Below are positions 49,654 through 60,258 of a stretch of DNA of 64,000 bases, piece by piece (the first letter of the stretch is position 1; every line of letters begins with the position of its first letter). Source of the stretch: Apostichopus japonicus. Taxonomy: Eukaryota > Echinodermata > Holothuroidea > Aspidochirotida > Stichopodidae. The notes below the pieces were generated by a model. The model saw only the letters and a list, made by a program, of their open reading frames with translations, searched no databases and was not told the origin of the DNA. The position numbers and the translations under genes were made by a program. The DNA is taken from contig NC_092568.1 of the NCBI RefSeq assembly GCF_037975245.1, forward strand, positions 33,326,501 to 33,390,500, read 5' to 3'.

Positions 49654-51855
49654 TTATGGTGGACACGATCGTGTGTTACCATGTGCAACCATGAAGGATT
49701 GGTATACACCAATGATTTGCCATTTGTGCCGATCTAGATGGCGTGGTACCGGTTGACGTGGTATCCGATGTCGACGATGGAAATGACGGGATGGATCAGC
49801 TCCCGAGTGTACTCGAGGTGGTACGTCCTAGTACCATCAAGAATGCTCCCTGTCGAGTGAATGCTGGAGCACAACGGGAACGTTGTAAGCGGACAACGAT
49901 CTTGAGAGATGTGATGGCAATTCAATGGTTCTGGTATCTTACAAAGCTAGAATCACCCATTAGCAGCAGAACCATGATGTAATGTGATTTGAATGATACC
50001 CAAGCCAATTGAGCAGTAAATATTTTAAGGAATTAAGTGGTAGGGAGGATGGATATTATAAAGTGACAAAAAAACCCTTGTACTGTTTGGGCACTTGTGT
50101 TTTGTATTTTGGCACTTACTCCGAGCACCTTCTCAAATTGACCCTAATTTGGGGTGCATGCTCCCCCCATAGTGGGCACATCTTTGTAGAGACAATGTCA
50201 AAGGTTAGCCAATCACTTCCTTCTTGATAAATGCAACTTGATGTTTTAATTCTATCGCGTTAAAAGGTAGTGATGTGTGATTCCTGGAGTTTCTCAAGAT
50301 ACCATCCATAAATTTATTGACTATTACCACAATATTTTAACGTTATTTTTTGTACTGAATTCCTTTCATCATACCTGAGACTGTTTGTTATTTTAACATA
50401 CTGTAACAAGGTCAATGGTAGTTATTGACCTCAATAATGGCTTGTCTTAAGATAATTCCTGACCGTTTTGATGGAGTTGTAAAAAGTTGATAAAAAGATG
50501 GCAAAATTCATACGATTACATGTACTATTAAACTGTAGTTCTAGTATCTATACTAGAATTCTCAAATGCCAGGAGTTCAAGTTTAAATCTATGAGGACTT
50601 GTACAGCAACAAAGCCATGAGAGCTAGTGTAGGTAGGGACAATACAAATCAGTTTGTAGCTAGGGACCCAATACAAGTCAATTTGTAGGTAGGGACTTAA
50701 TACAAGTCAATTTGTAGGTAGGGACTTAATACAAGTCAATTTGTAGCTAGGGACTTAATACAAGTCAATTTGTAGCTAGGGACTTAATACAAGTCAATTT
50801 GTAGGTAGGGACTTAATACAAGTCAATTTGTAGGTAGGGACCCAATACAAGTCAATTTGTAGCTAGGGACTTAATACAAGTCAATTTGTAGGTAGGGACC
50901 CAATACAAGTCAATTTGTAGGTAGGGACCCAATACAAGTCAATTTGTAGGTAGGGACTTAATACAAGTCAATTTGTAGGTAGGGACTTAATACAAGTCAA
51001 TTTGTAGGTAGGGACTTAATACAAGTCAATTTGTAGGTAGGGACTTAATACAAGTCAATTTGTAGCTAGGGACTTAATACAAGTCAATTTGTAGGTAGGG
51101 ACTTAATACAAGTCAATTTGTAGGTAGGGACTTAATACAAGTCAATTTGTAGGTAGGGACTTAATACAAGTCAATTTGTAGGTAGGGACCCAATACAAGT
51201 CAATTTGTAGGTAGGGACCCAATACAAGCCAATTTGTAGGTAGGGACCCAATACAAGTCAATTTGTAGGTAGGGACTTAATACAAGTCAGTTTGTAGGTA
51301 GGGACCCAATACAAGTCAATTTGTAGGTAGGGACTTAATACAAGTCAATTTGTAGGTAGGGACCCAGTACAAGCCAATTTGTAGGTAGGGACCCAATACA
51401 AGCCAATTTGTAGGTAGGGACCCAATACAAGTCAATTTGTAGGTAGGGACTTAACACAAGTCAATTTGTAGGTAGGGACTTAATACAAGTCAATTTGTAG
51501 GTAGGGACTTAATACAAGTCAATTTGTACTGCTGGGTCTAATACTGATCCAAATTTGCAAAACCCTGAAAGAACAGTGTCTTGGTTGTGATTTTTCTCTT
51601 TGGACACATTTTACTAGACGAATGGCCCAGGTTTGTCGTTAAGGGTGACCTAATTATTTATCAAAAAGCAACGTAGCTTTGTAATATTCTTAAATATGTC
51701 TAGTAAACAAAAATATCTTGTATGAAGAGTGGGGGTGGGGGAGGGGATTTTCTGATTCATTCTTATGTTTTGGGATTTTAATATTGTGTGGGGTATGCCA
51801 TCTGGTACGGTGAATGCCGTCCAGTTTTATGCCAAATAAAGTTGTGTTACAGTTG
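49654..51855 (+). other. WDR43 3' UTR (inferred)
   Basis: The first AATAAA after the stop is at 51835-51840. The 3' UTR would then be ~2.2 kb and include the 29-bp minisatellite. No coding frame is convincing in it. Confidence 0.55.
50634..51530. repeat. 29-bp minisatellite, about 31 units
   Basis: The unit contains TACAAGTCAATTTGTA followed by GGTAGGGACTTAA. Variants are CTTAA or CCCAA, and AGGTA or AGCTA. TACAA and TTGTA within each unit are complementary, so the RNA could form a row of small hairpins. The 29-bp period does not preserve a reading frame. Confidence 0.95.
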
Positions 51856-54800
51856 AGGATTTAATTAGTGAGAGTAACATTGGTGGTGGGAAGCGGTAAT
51901 ATTGATAGGGGAGGGGGCTACTCACATAGACACTCACACACAATATATACTTATATATGCTCTCTATAACTTACCAGTGTGTTGACCTCGTCATTCAATC
52001 CTTAATGCTTCATTTCTTGCACTCTACTTGATAGAATTTCTCTAATCTGATCTTCAGCTTTCTAAAGTTGCCAAAGATATTGGTTCAGGTCTATTGTTTC
52101 TGTCAGAATGTTCTGACATGATTTGATGTAAAGTGGGCTTTTAGTGAGGGCTGTGTATAGTAGACAAGAACGGTAATGAAAGTAACATCTAGAAAGGAAA
52201 GTAGTGAAGGAAGTAGCTTTGGCTTGACTCTAAATTTGTTAGCTGTGTGATGACACTCTTTTACCATTTGCACCATCAATTGTTTTCCTTTTTTTACTTT
52301 TCTTTTTTTGTGAGGGGAGGGGTGGGGGCAGTAGGAGGTGGGGGCAGGAGGAGGGTGAGCCGAAGGATGGTCATTGTTTGCTCTGAATTTTGAATCACTC
52401 TGTGCCTTTGTGTCTGTCTATCGTGGTTCTTTGTTAGATTTTGAGTCAAGTAGAACAATAGATAACAGCTTCTTGTTCTATTTGAGGTAGGAGGCTCTTT
52501 GGGGATCAAAACCCTTGCATCATAGGTTGTCACAATATAATATAAGTGACCTGTGAGTGGAGAGTGTATATAACCAAGGAATTGCTCCCTTCCATATAGG
52601 GCCGTTATTCTATTGTAGCGTTTCGGTTTATGATAGCAAAGTAATTACATTTTTCCCTCATTACGAGGGAATCAGGAAATTTATCCAAAAGGAATATATT
52701 TGAAAGACTAATTTAACAGATGACACTAAACTGTGTCCAACAATACCTTGTAAAGATTAAAGTATATAAGATACCATTGGGCTTCACAGGAAGTGTATTA
52801 TGCTTCTTAAAAGCCTATGCTTCTCTTTCTGTGGTCAAATGTAAAAGCTTGTATTTAGCCAATCTCCTCTTCCCCATATCACTGAAGTTGAACAATATGT
52901 TTGCCCTTTTGCTTGCATGATCTCATTAATTCTCATCTTTTATCAAAACGTAATTTCTTTGTTAATTAAGAGCCGATTTTTCTTGTGGTTGCGTATGCTG
53001 CATTTTATAACCAACAACGAGACCAAGCTTGTCTTCCTTTAAAGTGTCAATGCTATCCTTTCATGCTCACGACAGCTGTAGGTGCCAGTGCCATATATTA
53101 ATATTCCCTAAATCCTCTGTATTTTTTATTTTGGTTTTCATATACTTTTCTTGGATGGACTGCTTCACACTCTTGTAAAGGCATTATGGTTAATGGTGCA
53201 GCTATTTTTGTTCCAAATGATTATTACATTTAATTGTGATATAATGCAGAAGTTTGTAATTATTCCGGAGTGGATATGTAAGTCAGAGATTAGCAGACAT
53301 ATCTATGTTATCAAATGACATGGCATTCTGTTTTAAAAAAAAAAGATTTTATCATGTTGTGATAATAAAGTCTAGTAACACTGAAGATAAAACAAATGTA
53401 CCTGTTCGTTTTGTTATTCTGATCTGGTCTTATGTGGTTTTGCGAGGTGATACATCAATATAGTTGCAGAACTATCAATATATCACCCCTTGATTTCACT
53501 TTCTGCTGTATTAATGCAAAATTTTGTTGTAAGCTACAGTACAGTAATTGCATTGCTGTCCGCTGTTGCGAACATTCCTGACTACAGGCCGGGGTTTAGC
53601 CCTGGCGCCAATGAGGAGCTTTGCAAATATGCAGGGAGCTCTGGAAAATATAGGATAATACTTTATTCTCATTTTGTAATATGGGTACAGAACATGAAGA
53701 GGGGAGGGTGGTGACATAATTGTCTCCAGGCACTTCCCTGGCTCTCAAAGACCCTGGGTACAAATATGATAAGCGATAGTATTATCACTGCACGGTATAC
53801 GATGATGCTTAAAAGAAGGTGTATGGAAGGAGGCAAATAAGTTTCGAAGACTACTGACGGTACTAAGACTGCTACGTTTGCGTTAAGAGAAAAAGCAAAA
53901 AAAAGCCAACTACTCAGAAAATCAACTTTTAGAGAGGTGATGTCATATCCGGCCACCGCCATTGTTTTGATGGAAGTTAACAGCATGCTATAGTATACGG
54001 CGAGATTAGGATCATTCTAGCGACTGAAATCGTTTCTCCACCGGTGTGTCTCATAAAACAATTTCATTTCTTTCATCGTTATAGTCGGTTTAGTGCAATT
54101 TATGAACCAACATGCCGTTGTATGTGATGTACTGTTATCGATATTTTGCAGCCTTGAAACTTTCGATTCCTCCCACGTCGGCGAATAAGAACTACCACAG
54201 ATGACATATTATTGAACGCCCCATTTATCGAATGGTGTAGTTTACTGATGATACCAGTTAAGCAACCAACTCTAAACCAGATGTCCATTTCTAATCCAAT
54301 TAATATATTCCTAAATATAAGCACAAATTTAGCGTAATAGACCCGTTTTAATCAATCCATTTATTACAGTATATTTTGTCGCCAAGCCAAGAACAGTTAT
54401 ATCGTATACGACCAATCGGACTAACGGTTATTCACAACTAGTTCTATTGTGATAAAGGTAGGTATTTCGAGAACTTTTCATGTGTACGTTAATCCTTTGA
54501 GAATTTCGTATTCAACATAAATCACAAATAAATTGGCTGACAGAAGCAACAACAATGTCTCGCTGATGGGATGTCTTGTTTCAACTGGTGTTGCTGTAAA
54601 TTTCGCTCATTATGGGCCGACAAGTGAATATAACAGTTTGATGTACCCCACGATACATTGAGCAAATGATTTATGACAACACCACACACAGTTTTCCCCG
54701 AGGGCAAATTTTCCCAAGCGAGAGTTATCCCATTACCCACACGAAACATGCAGTGGGCTGGGCAAATACTGTCAATGCAATACTCTGTGTAAACTTGAAA

Positions 54801-55817
54801 CGAAAACTGCTGGGAGTGCCTTTTATCAAAGGTAGGCGACAGAAATGCGAACTCGTGCTGCCTGAACTTGATTGATGCATTTTGATAAATATCGTATTTT
54901 TATGGTATGTCTGTAGCCTAACTGAAAATGAAATGATGGACGTCCTGCCTAAATTAGGCATAACGTTAGGCCAAGGCTAGGCAGTGCTATGCGGTATTAT
55001 TTGTACAATGGTGCGCATACTATTGGTGATTTAAGCTATATCAGTTATAAATGTCTATGCGTGTGCCGTAGAATACTAGCGTAGTACTAACAGACACACG
55101 AAAGTATATAGGTTTCCGACTATGCTGCTAGATGTAGTCGTTTAGACACAATCTGTTGCATTCACTCCTTAGCAATGAAATATCAACCATGCACAGACTA
55201 CTTCTAGTCCTAGGCAATTGTTGATACCTCTTGCTAGTCATACTCATAGTCATTCACAGGTGAATGAACTTCAGGACTGAATGCACTTCTGGCCAAAGCA
55301 CTTTGTGGCAACAACTATGATGCATTTAGGTCTAAATGGTAAATTGCACTCATGGAGGGTCAAAATTTCAAACACATTTTAGCAGAAAGTTGCTTTAGAC
55401 AATTCTTTTAAAATGTTGCTAAATCTCTTTCTTCTCCCCACTAACTTGCCTCCATCTGGCAAGTGTAGTTTTACATGAAATTATATTAATCAGTTTAATA
55501 GTATACTGTTGTGCCTACTACTGTAGTACTAGCTTGTACTTTTCATTATGATCAGGTGACTATTATTTTCAAAGTTCTTTGTCTAAAATTTGTCAATGTT
55601 GAATATATTTAAGAAAACTAAGAGAATTCAAACAATTTTTTGGGTAAGGACAAAGTAATTTTTTATATTTGTCAGGTAAAGTACCCTATGAAAGTTTTGC
55701 AAACACATCCTCTCAATCATTTTGGTGTCAATTGAAGCTCTTTAATAATTAAGACACTATCTTATTTCTATTTGAAACATGCCATGAAGATGATTTGTAA
55801 TTTTCATTACTTTACAG
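51856..55817. other. intergenic, no gene supported
   Basis: Open frames here (for example on the - strand near 53.7-54.0 kb and 54.1-54.9 kb) lack homology and splice structure. A donor-like AAAGGTAGGT near 54457 could end a 5' non-coding exon of the next gene, but this is only a guess. A further AATAAA lies near 53364. Confidence 0.4.
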
Positions 55818-58800
55818 TCGTTTGTCAGAAACTGGTTGCATTCATTTCCCTGCCTGGTTTCATGGACCACTACTAACCAGTACTGAGGTGTAGTTGCCAC
55901 TTGGAAAGATTTGGGAGCAAGGAGGCTGGATTCTGGGGAAAGAAAATGTGCCCGAATGGGGTTGATTTGTCCTTGTGGAACAGGAGCAGATCAAGAGGAA
56001 AGAGAGACCCATAAAACGACAAGTACAGGGGTCTCAACTCAACACGTCCCTAAAGGTAAGTACCTAATCAGTGGCGGAGCTAGGGGTATTTGTCAGGGGG
56101 GGCGAGAATGGTCTGTAGGGGCGCTTTCGACACTATCTAAGCGGAGCGCCGCCACAGGTTGGCGCGGAGCGTACAGAAATTTTTTGAGTAAAGATACTCC
56201 CTAGATCGCAGGAAATGACCCTTTCCGGGCCTTGCTTATTTGCAGATAAACAAAGAATAAATAGGTGTCATCGCCATTTGTCAGAAAATTACCCCAACAA
56301 AATGTGACAAATGTCAATAGGTATTTGAGAGCGCAATAAAAAAGTCAATAATCGCGAATAAGCAAAAAGTGGTAAAAAGCTGAAAAGGGCACCAGCAGTC
56401 CATTTGAGTCCGTCGGGGGGGGGGGGGCATCCGCCCCCTCTGACTGTAAGGACGCTCCGCCACTGTACCTAATAGCTAACCAAAAGTTACATTAAGAAAA
56501 CTTAGATCATTTTAAATTAGACAGTCCACTCTGTGTTCGGTTCCATGGAGTGTAAAAAGAAATATTTGTTTAACAAAGCTTTACTCAACCAATGTGTTGG
56601 CAGGGAAACTTTTTTAATCCTCAATTACTTTGGAAAATTGAAATAAAGCAACATTTGGTCTGTAGGCATATAGTATACTCCATCCAAAGTGGAGTTTTAC
56701 TAATGCCAAGCTAGTGTTCTATCTCACCAAACCTACACATCTCTCCTACTGTGTATGTATTGGTCATTTCTTTATTCTTCATTTGGCTGGATTTTATGGA
56801 CAACTAAATTTGCTGTTCGGACAACCAATGTACGGTCTGGTTGTTAGAGGGAGAATCTTTCACAGTCTGGGTACAGCAAGTTTGAATTTTTATCTCAATA
56901 CATTACATGTATAGAGATATTGTAACAGTAAGTGGGACTTTCTCTTCTCTTAAAAATTTTTCAGCGTCTTCAAACAAAGTTCTTTTTCTCTGGAATTTCC
57001 AGAGCAAGAATATATCATATAGACCAACAAAAGTTACTATTTTTTATTCCAGAATTGTATCTCATTCTGTGACTTTTTCACCGATTTATGTCCAAATCGG
57101 GCCAATTTGGACTGAAAACACACTTTGACAGACCTGTTTTGCACACGCTCCAAAACTTATGTTTTATGAAAGAGAATAGAATAGAACTGTCTTTCAACAG
57201 TGGTATCGTCTAAGATAGGGTCCTATGTATTATATATTTTATTAAAATTTTAAACTTTCATTTGTTGTTTACAGGTAGGTATTAATAAGAATTTTACTAC
57301 ATATATATGACATTTAATGGCTTTTATTTGCTTGATTTGATGTTTAAATGATTTTTCTTTCTTAAAACAACACTGAGCTGCCGCCCCTACTTTTAGTAAA
57401 AAGGTCCGTTTTTGATGATTAAGCCCCGCCCCCAAGTCTGTTTTGTAGCAGATTGGCTATGACTCATAACAGCTACATGTTAGATATACGAAAATGGCTA
57501 CCCTCGCGAACAATTTTCTGTTCTGTAGTTAGGTACGCGGAAAAACGTGGGTTGTTTTGATATCTAGAAGTGGACACAGTTTTGATGGTAGTCACCACTA
57601 CAGTCTACAGTAACATACAGTAGGTCAATAGGCCTAGCTCTCAAGGCAGGCATCAAGAATATGGTCGAGTTGTTCGCCTCTTCTAATTTGGCTGTTGTCA
57701 TTGACGTCAAACTATATGACCAAAAAGTCCAACTGAGACTGACCTACAGGGATGTAAGTCTTCCGTATTTTTACGGAAATCCGGTTTTTTTTCATTCCAA
57801 TAAAGTTCCACAAAATTGTTCGAATATCAAAGACACAACGCGGCAAAAATGCCTGGCCCGTTGCAGCAAGCTAACTTCAACTTTCACTCATCGATCAATC
57901 AAAATACCATTCCTGTTTCGCATCATCGCATTGCACTGTACAACATTGTGCCATGTGAATATCGTTGCGTACGTGCGAACTTCAAATCGCCATAACTCAT
58001 TTCTGTTCTTTGAAAAACCTTGCCTAATTCACGTTGATTGGACTGCTAATTAATATCTTCGTAACTGCTGGTGCTCGACATAACTTTCGGAATTAACGCT
58101 TGTGATATTTGTGAGCGGCGGAAATCTACGGGATACGCATATGAAAGTCGATATTTGTGATCGCATTCGAATGTGAGACTGTTTTTTATTCCGTAGTTCG
58201 CTGCGACGTATTCGTAACTTTGAGGTAGCCTAACATAACGATAGTGTGTAAGTAGTAAGAACTAGGGGTAAGATGTGTTAGCGCTAATACTTCTGAGCTA
58301 GCCTAACATAACGATAGTGTGTAAGTAGTCAGAGCTAGGAGTAGGATGTGTTAGGACGGCATTCACCCGGGGTCTCCGAATAGTTTTCCGGTTTTTTTTT
58401 TTTGGCTGCACTTACATCCCTGGACCTAAGATGAAGGATACCACATAAAAAACAAGTTCTTAAATATTCTATGACATTACTAAACCTTGCAACGTCGTTC
58501 TTTCGACTAACAGGCAATGAGCGCTAAAGGCAAGACTAGCAGGATAAAGTGTAACCTGCAGAGACTATTCGTGGCAAAAATGCAAGTTATATATTTGTTG
58601 TACCATGATTGATATTGATAATTGTAGAGACAGAGCAAAGATTTGAAATTAGGAATAAAAACTGAAACTTCCAGTATTGAGATACTGCATCATTGATGCT
58701 CTTGTTTTCTTTTAGGGATTGAAAGTCATTTTTAGCCTTATCCATGTGAGGATTGTTAATGCACACTGAATTATATCAATCCTTCTTACGAGACAGGCTT

Positions 58801-60258
58801 GTAGAAGTCTCACCCATTACTGCTCAAGACGCTGCCAATTAATGTACCCATCCCGCGGAGGATGGTGTATAACAGCATTTGACCACGTCCTCAAACACCG
58901 AGGGATCTAATGGTACCCAAATCATCGTCATGGTGATCAAAATTGTTCCAAAACCAGTGAAAGAACAGAACCAAACCCCAGTTCCCAATTTGCCAACCAG
59001 AAATAATCCAGAAGACTCTGCTCTTGATCAACAATTCAATTGTTATAATCATGTAGTAATGGACCTCATTGGTCCTTGCAGCTTTAAGTGAAGGTAATAG
59101 TTAAAGTGTGGGTATAGAAGTTAAATTTCTCTGTTACTAATTTCACTTTCAGAAAACTGTCGACAACATCGACAGAAGAAGCTAAGCTCTCCTTCTAAGA
59201 AGCCCTTGGTGGTCAGTGGAGAATCAACTGATTCTTTCCGAAAGTTGGAACATCAACGTCAGACAGAAGGAATCTCTCACAATCCGAAAGATATCAAACC
59301 ATGCATACCAAAGAACCAAACGGTTAGTTGTCAAGTTGTTGATTTGACAATAATCCTCAGCTATTCGCTGACTCCGAATATCAGAAGTTTTGAAAATGAT
59401 TGTTCTTGAGTTAATGTTTGATGTGATAGATTTGAATGGTAAATACTAGCTAGACACTAGCATATAGACGTGTATACAATAAATGAAGAGTACTGTACTG
59501 TACATACTGAAGCGTTCAATCATTTTTGCCTTCGCTTGGTTATTTGCCATTTAGTACTAAGTAGGCAAGTTACACTTACAATACAGTACCTAATAATGTT
59601 GAGAAGATACCAGAGTGCCTTAAACTTGCCAGTTAGAAATTCACCGTTTCTAATATCAAACTTCACAAGAAACCACTCTGTTTTTTGTTTTTTTTTGCCA
59701 CTGTAGGGATTGCCAAGGAATGAACATCATCAGAGGTCTAGATCTTCATCCTCCCACCATCAAAGAATAGGCAAAGATGTCCAAAAACATCAACGACGAA
59801 GCCATTCTTCAGAGGCTCGATCTGCAGAAAAGAGGACAGTCTTGCGTAACAGAAGGGAGCACCACAGACAATACGGTGGAACCGATGACACGAAGGGTGT
59901 GTCAAACGTGAAAACCAAGAGAGACCTTCCACACCCGGAAGTGAAAAAGGATCACGGCAAACATCGAGACACAGAGGTGAGCATTTCCAAGTCCAAGGGT
60001 CGCAGCAGACATCGGGAAACCGAGGTGACCGTCGTCAAGTCAGAAATGAAGATAACTAGGAACTCACACTCGCCGAAGCCAGAGAAGGAAAAGAAGGCCA
60101 AAGAAAGGTTACTACCATCAACCGATCCGGCGAAATATGTCAAAGTGGAGGAGAAGAAAACGCAGAAATATGTCAAAGTGGAGGAGAAGAAAACGCAGAG
60201 GAAGCCGAGGTCATCGACACCGGCATATGTCATACCAATGTCAGCCATGTTGAAATGA
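55818..60258 (+). CDS. unrecognised basic Ser/Lys/Arg-rich protein, three exons
   Basis: The exons are 55818-56055 (ATG 55956), 59153-59322 and 59707-60258. They join in phase to 273 aa. I do not recognise the family. The N-terminus MGLICPCG has Gly2 and Cys5/Cys7, which fits N-myristoylation plus palmitoylation. The rest is hydrophilic and strongly basic: SRSSSSHHQR, HQRRSHSS, SKSKGRSRHRE, and a tandem 11-residue repeat KYVKVEEKKTQ near the end. No fold or catalytic motif is visible, so it is probably disordered. The start is chosen because an in-frame stop lies upstream at 55884 and 55956 is the first ATG after it. Two hAT MITEs sit in the first intron. Extra exons inside that intron cannot be excluded. 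Confidence 0.6.
55956..56055 (+). CDS. unrecognised basic protein, exon 1 coding part
   Basis: Codes MGLICPCGTGADQEERETHK to STQHVPK plus one base. A clear acceptor TTACTTTACAG ends at 55817. The donor GTAAGT at 56056 is followed within 13 nt by a hAT element. Confidence 0.6.
56069..56465. mobile_element. non-autonomous hAT-type transposon 3 (397 bp)
   Basis: Inverted ends CAGTGGCGGAGC/GCTCCGCCACTG with a perfect 8-bp target duplication, TACCTAAT (56061-56068 and 56466-56473). It carries the subterminal hairpin motif of elements 1 and 2 in reverse orientation, near its left end. Confidence 0.94.
57747..58422. mobile_element. non-autonomous hAT-type transposon 4 (676 bp)
   Basis: Inverted ends begin CAGGGATGTAAGT, flanked by the direct repeat GACCTA (57741-57746 and 58423-58428). 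An internal ~66-bp tandem duplication (GCCTAACATAACGATAGTG) lies at 58225-58345. No transposase frame is present. The open frame starting at ATG 57661 runs into the element by chance. Confidence 0.8.
59153..59322 (+). CDS. unrecognised basic protein, exon 2
   Basis: Codes NCRQHRQKKLSSPSKKPLVV, then KDIKPCIPKNQT. The acceptor is TCACTTTCAG and the donor GTTAGT. Its 5' phase fits the donor at 56056. Confidence 0.6.
59707..60258 (+). CDS. unrecognised basic protein, exon 3 (stop codon)
   Basis: Codes GLPRNEHHQRSRSSSSHHQR and onward to IPMSAMLK and TGA. The acceptor is TGCCACTGTAG. A 33-bp tandem duplication near 60137-60202 encodes the KYVKVEEKKTQ pair. At 182+ codons it is the longest uninterrupted frame in the right third of the window. 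Confidence 0.75.
   Translation, partial: GLPRNEHHQRSRSSSSHHQRIGKDVQKHQRRSHSSEARSAEKRTVLRNRREHHRQYGGTDDTKGVSNVKTKRDLPHPEVKKDHGKHRDTEVSISKSKGRSRHRETEVTVVKSEMKITRNSHSPKPEKEKKAKERLLPSTDPAKYVKVEEKKTQKYVKVEEKKTQRKPRSSTPAYVIPMSAMLK

Noticed and set aside
53669-53986. 105-aa open frame on the - strand
   Set aside because: Hydrophobic but with no recognisable family, splice context or repeat support. Chance frame more likely.
57661-58053. 130-aa open frame starting MVELFASS
   Set aside because: After ~29 codons it runs into hAT element 4. The apparent donor GTAAGT is part of the transposon end.
58879-59091. 70-aa open frame as an extra exon of the basic-protein gene
   Set aside because: Its frame ends in TGA before the only nearby donor (GTAATA), and no splice pair keeps it in phase.
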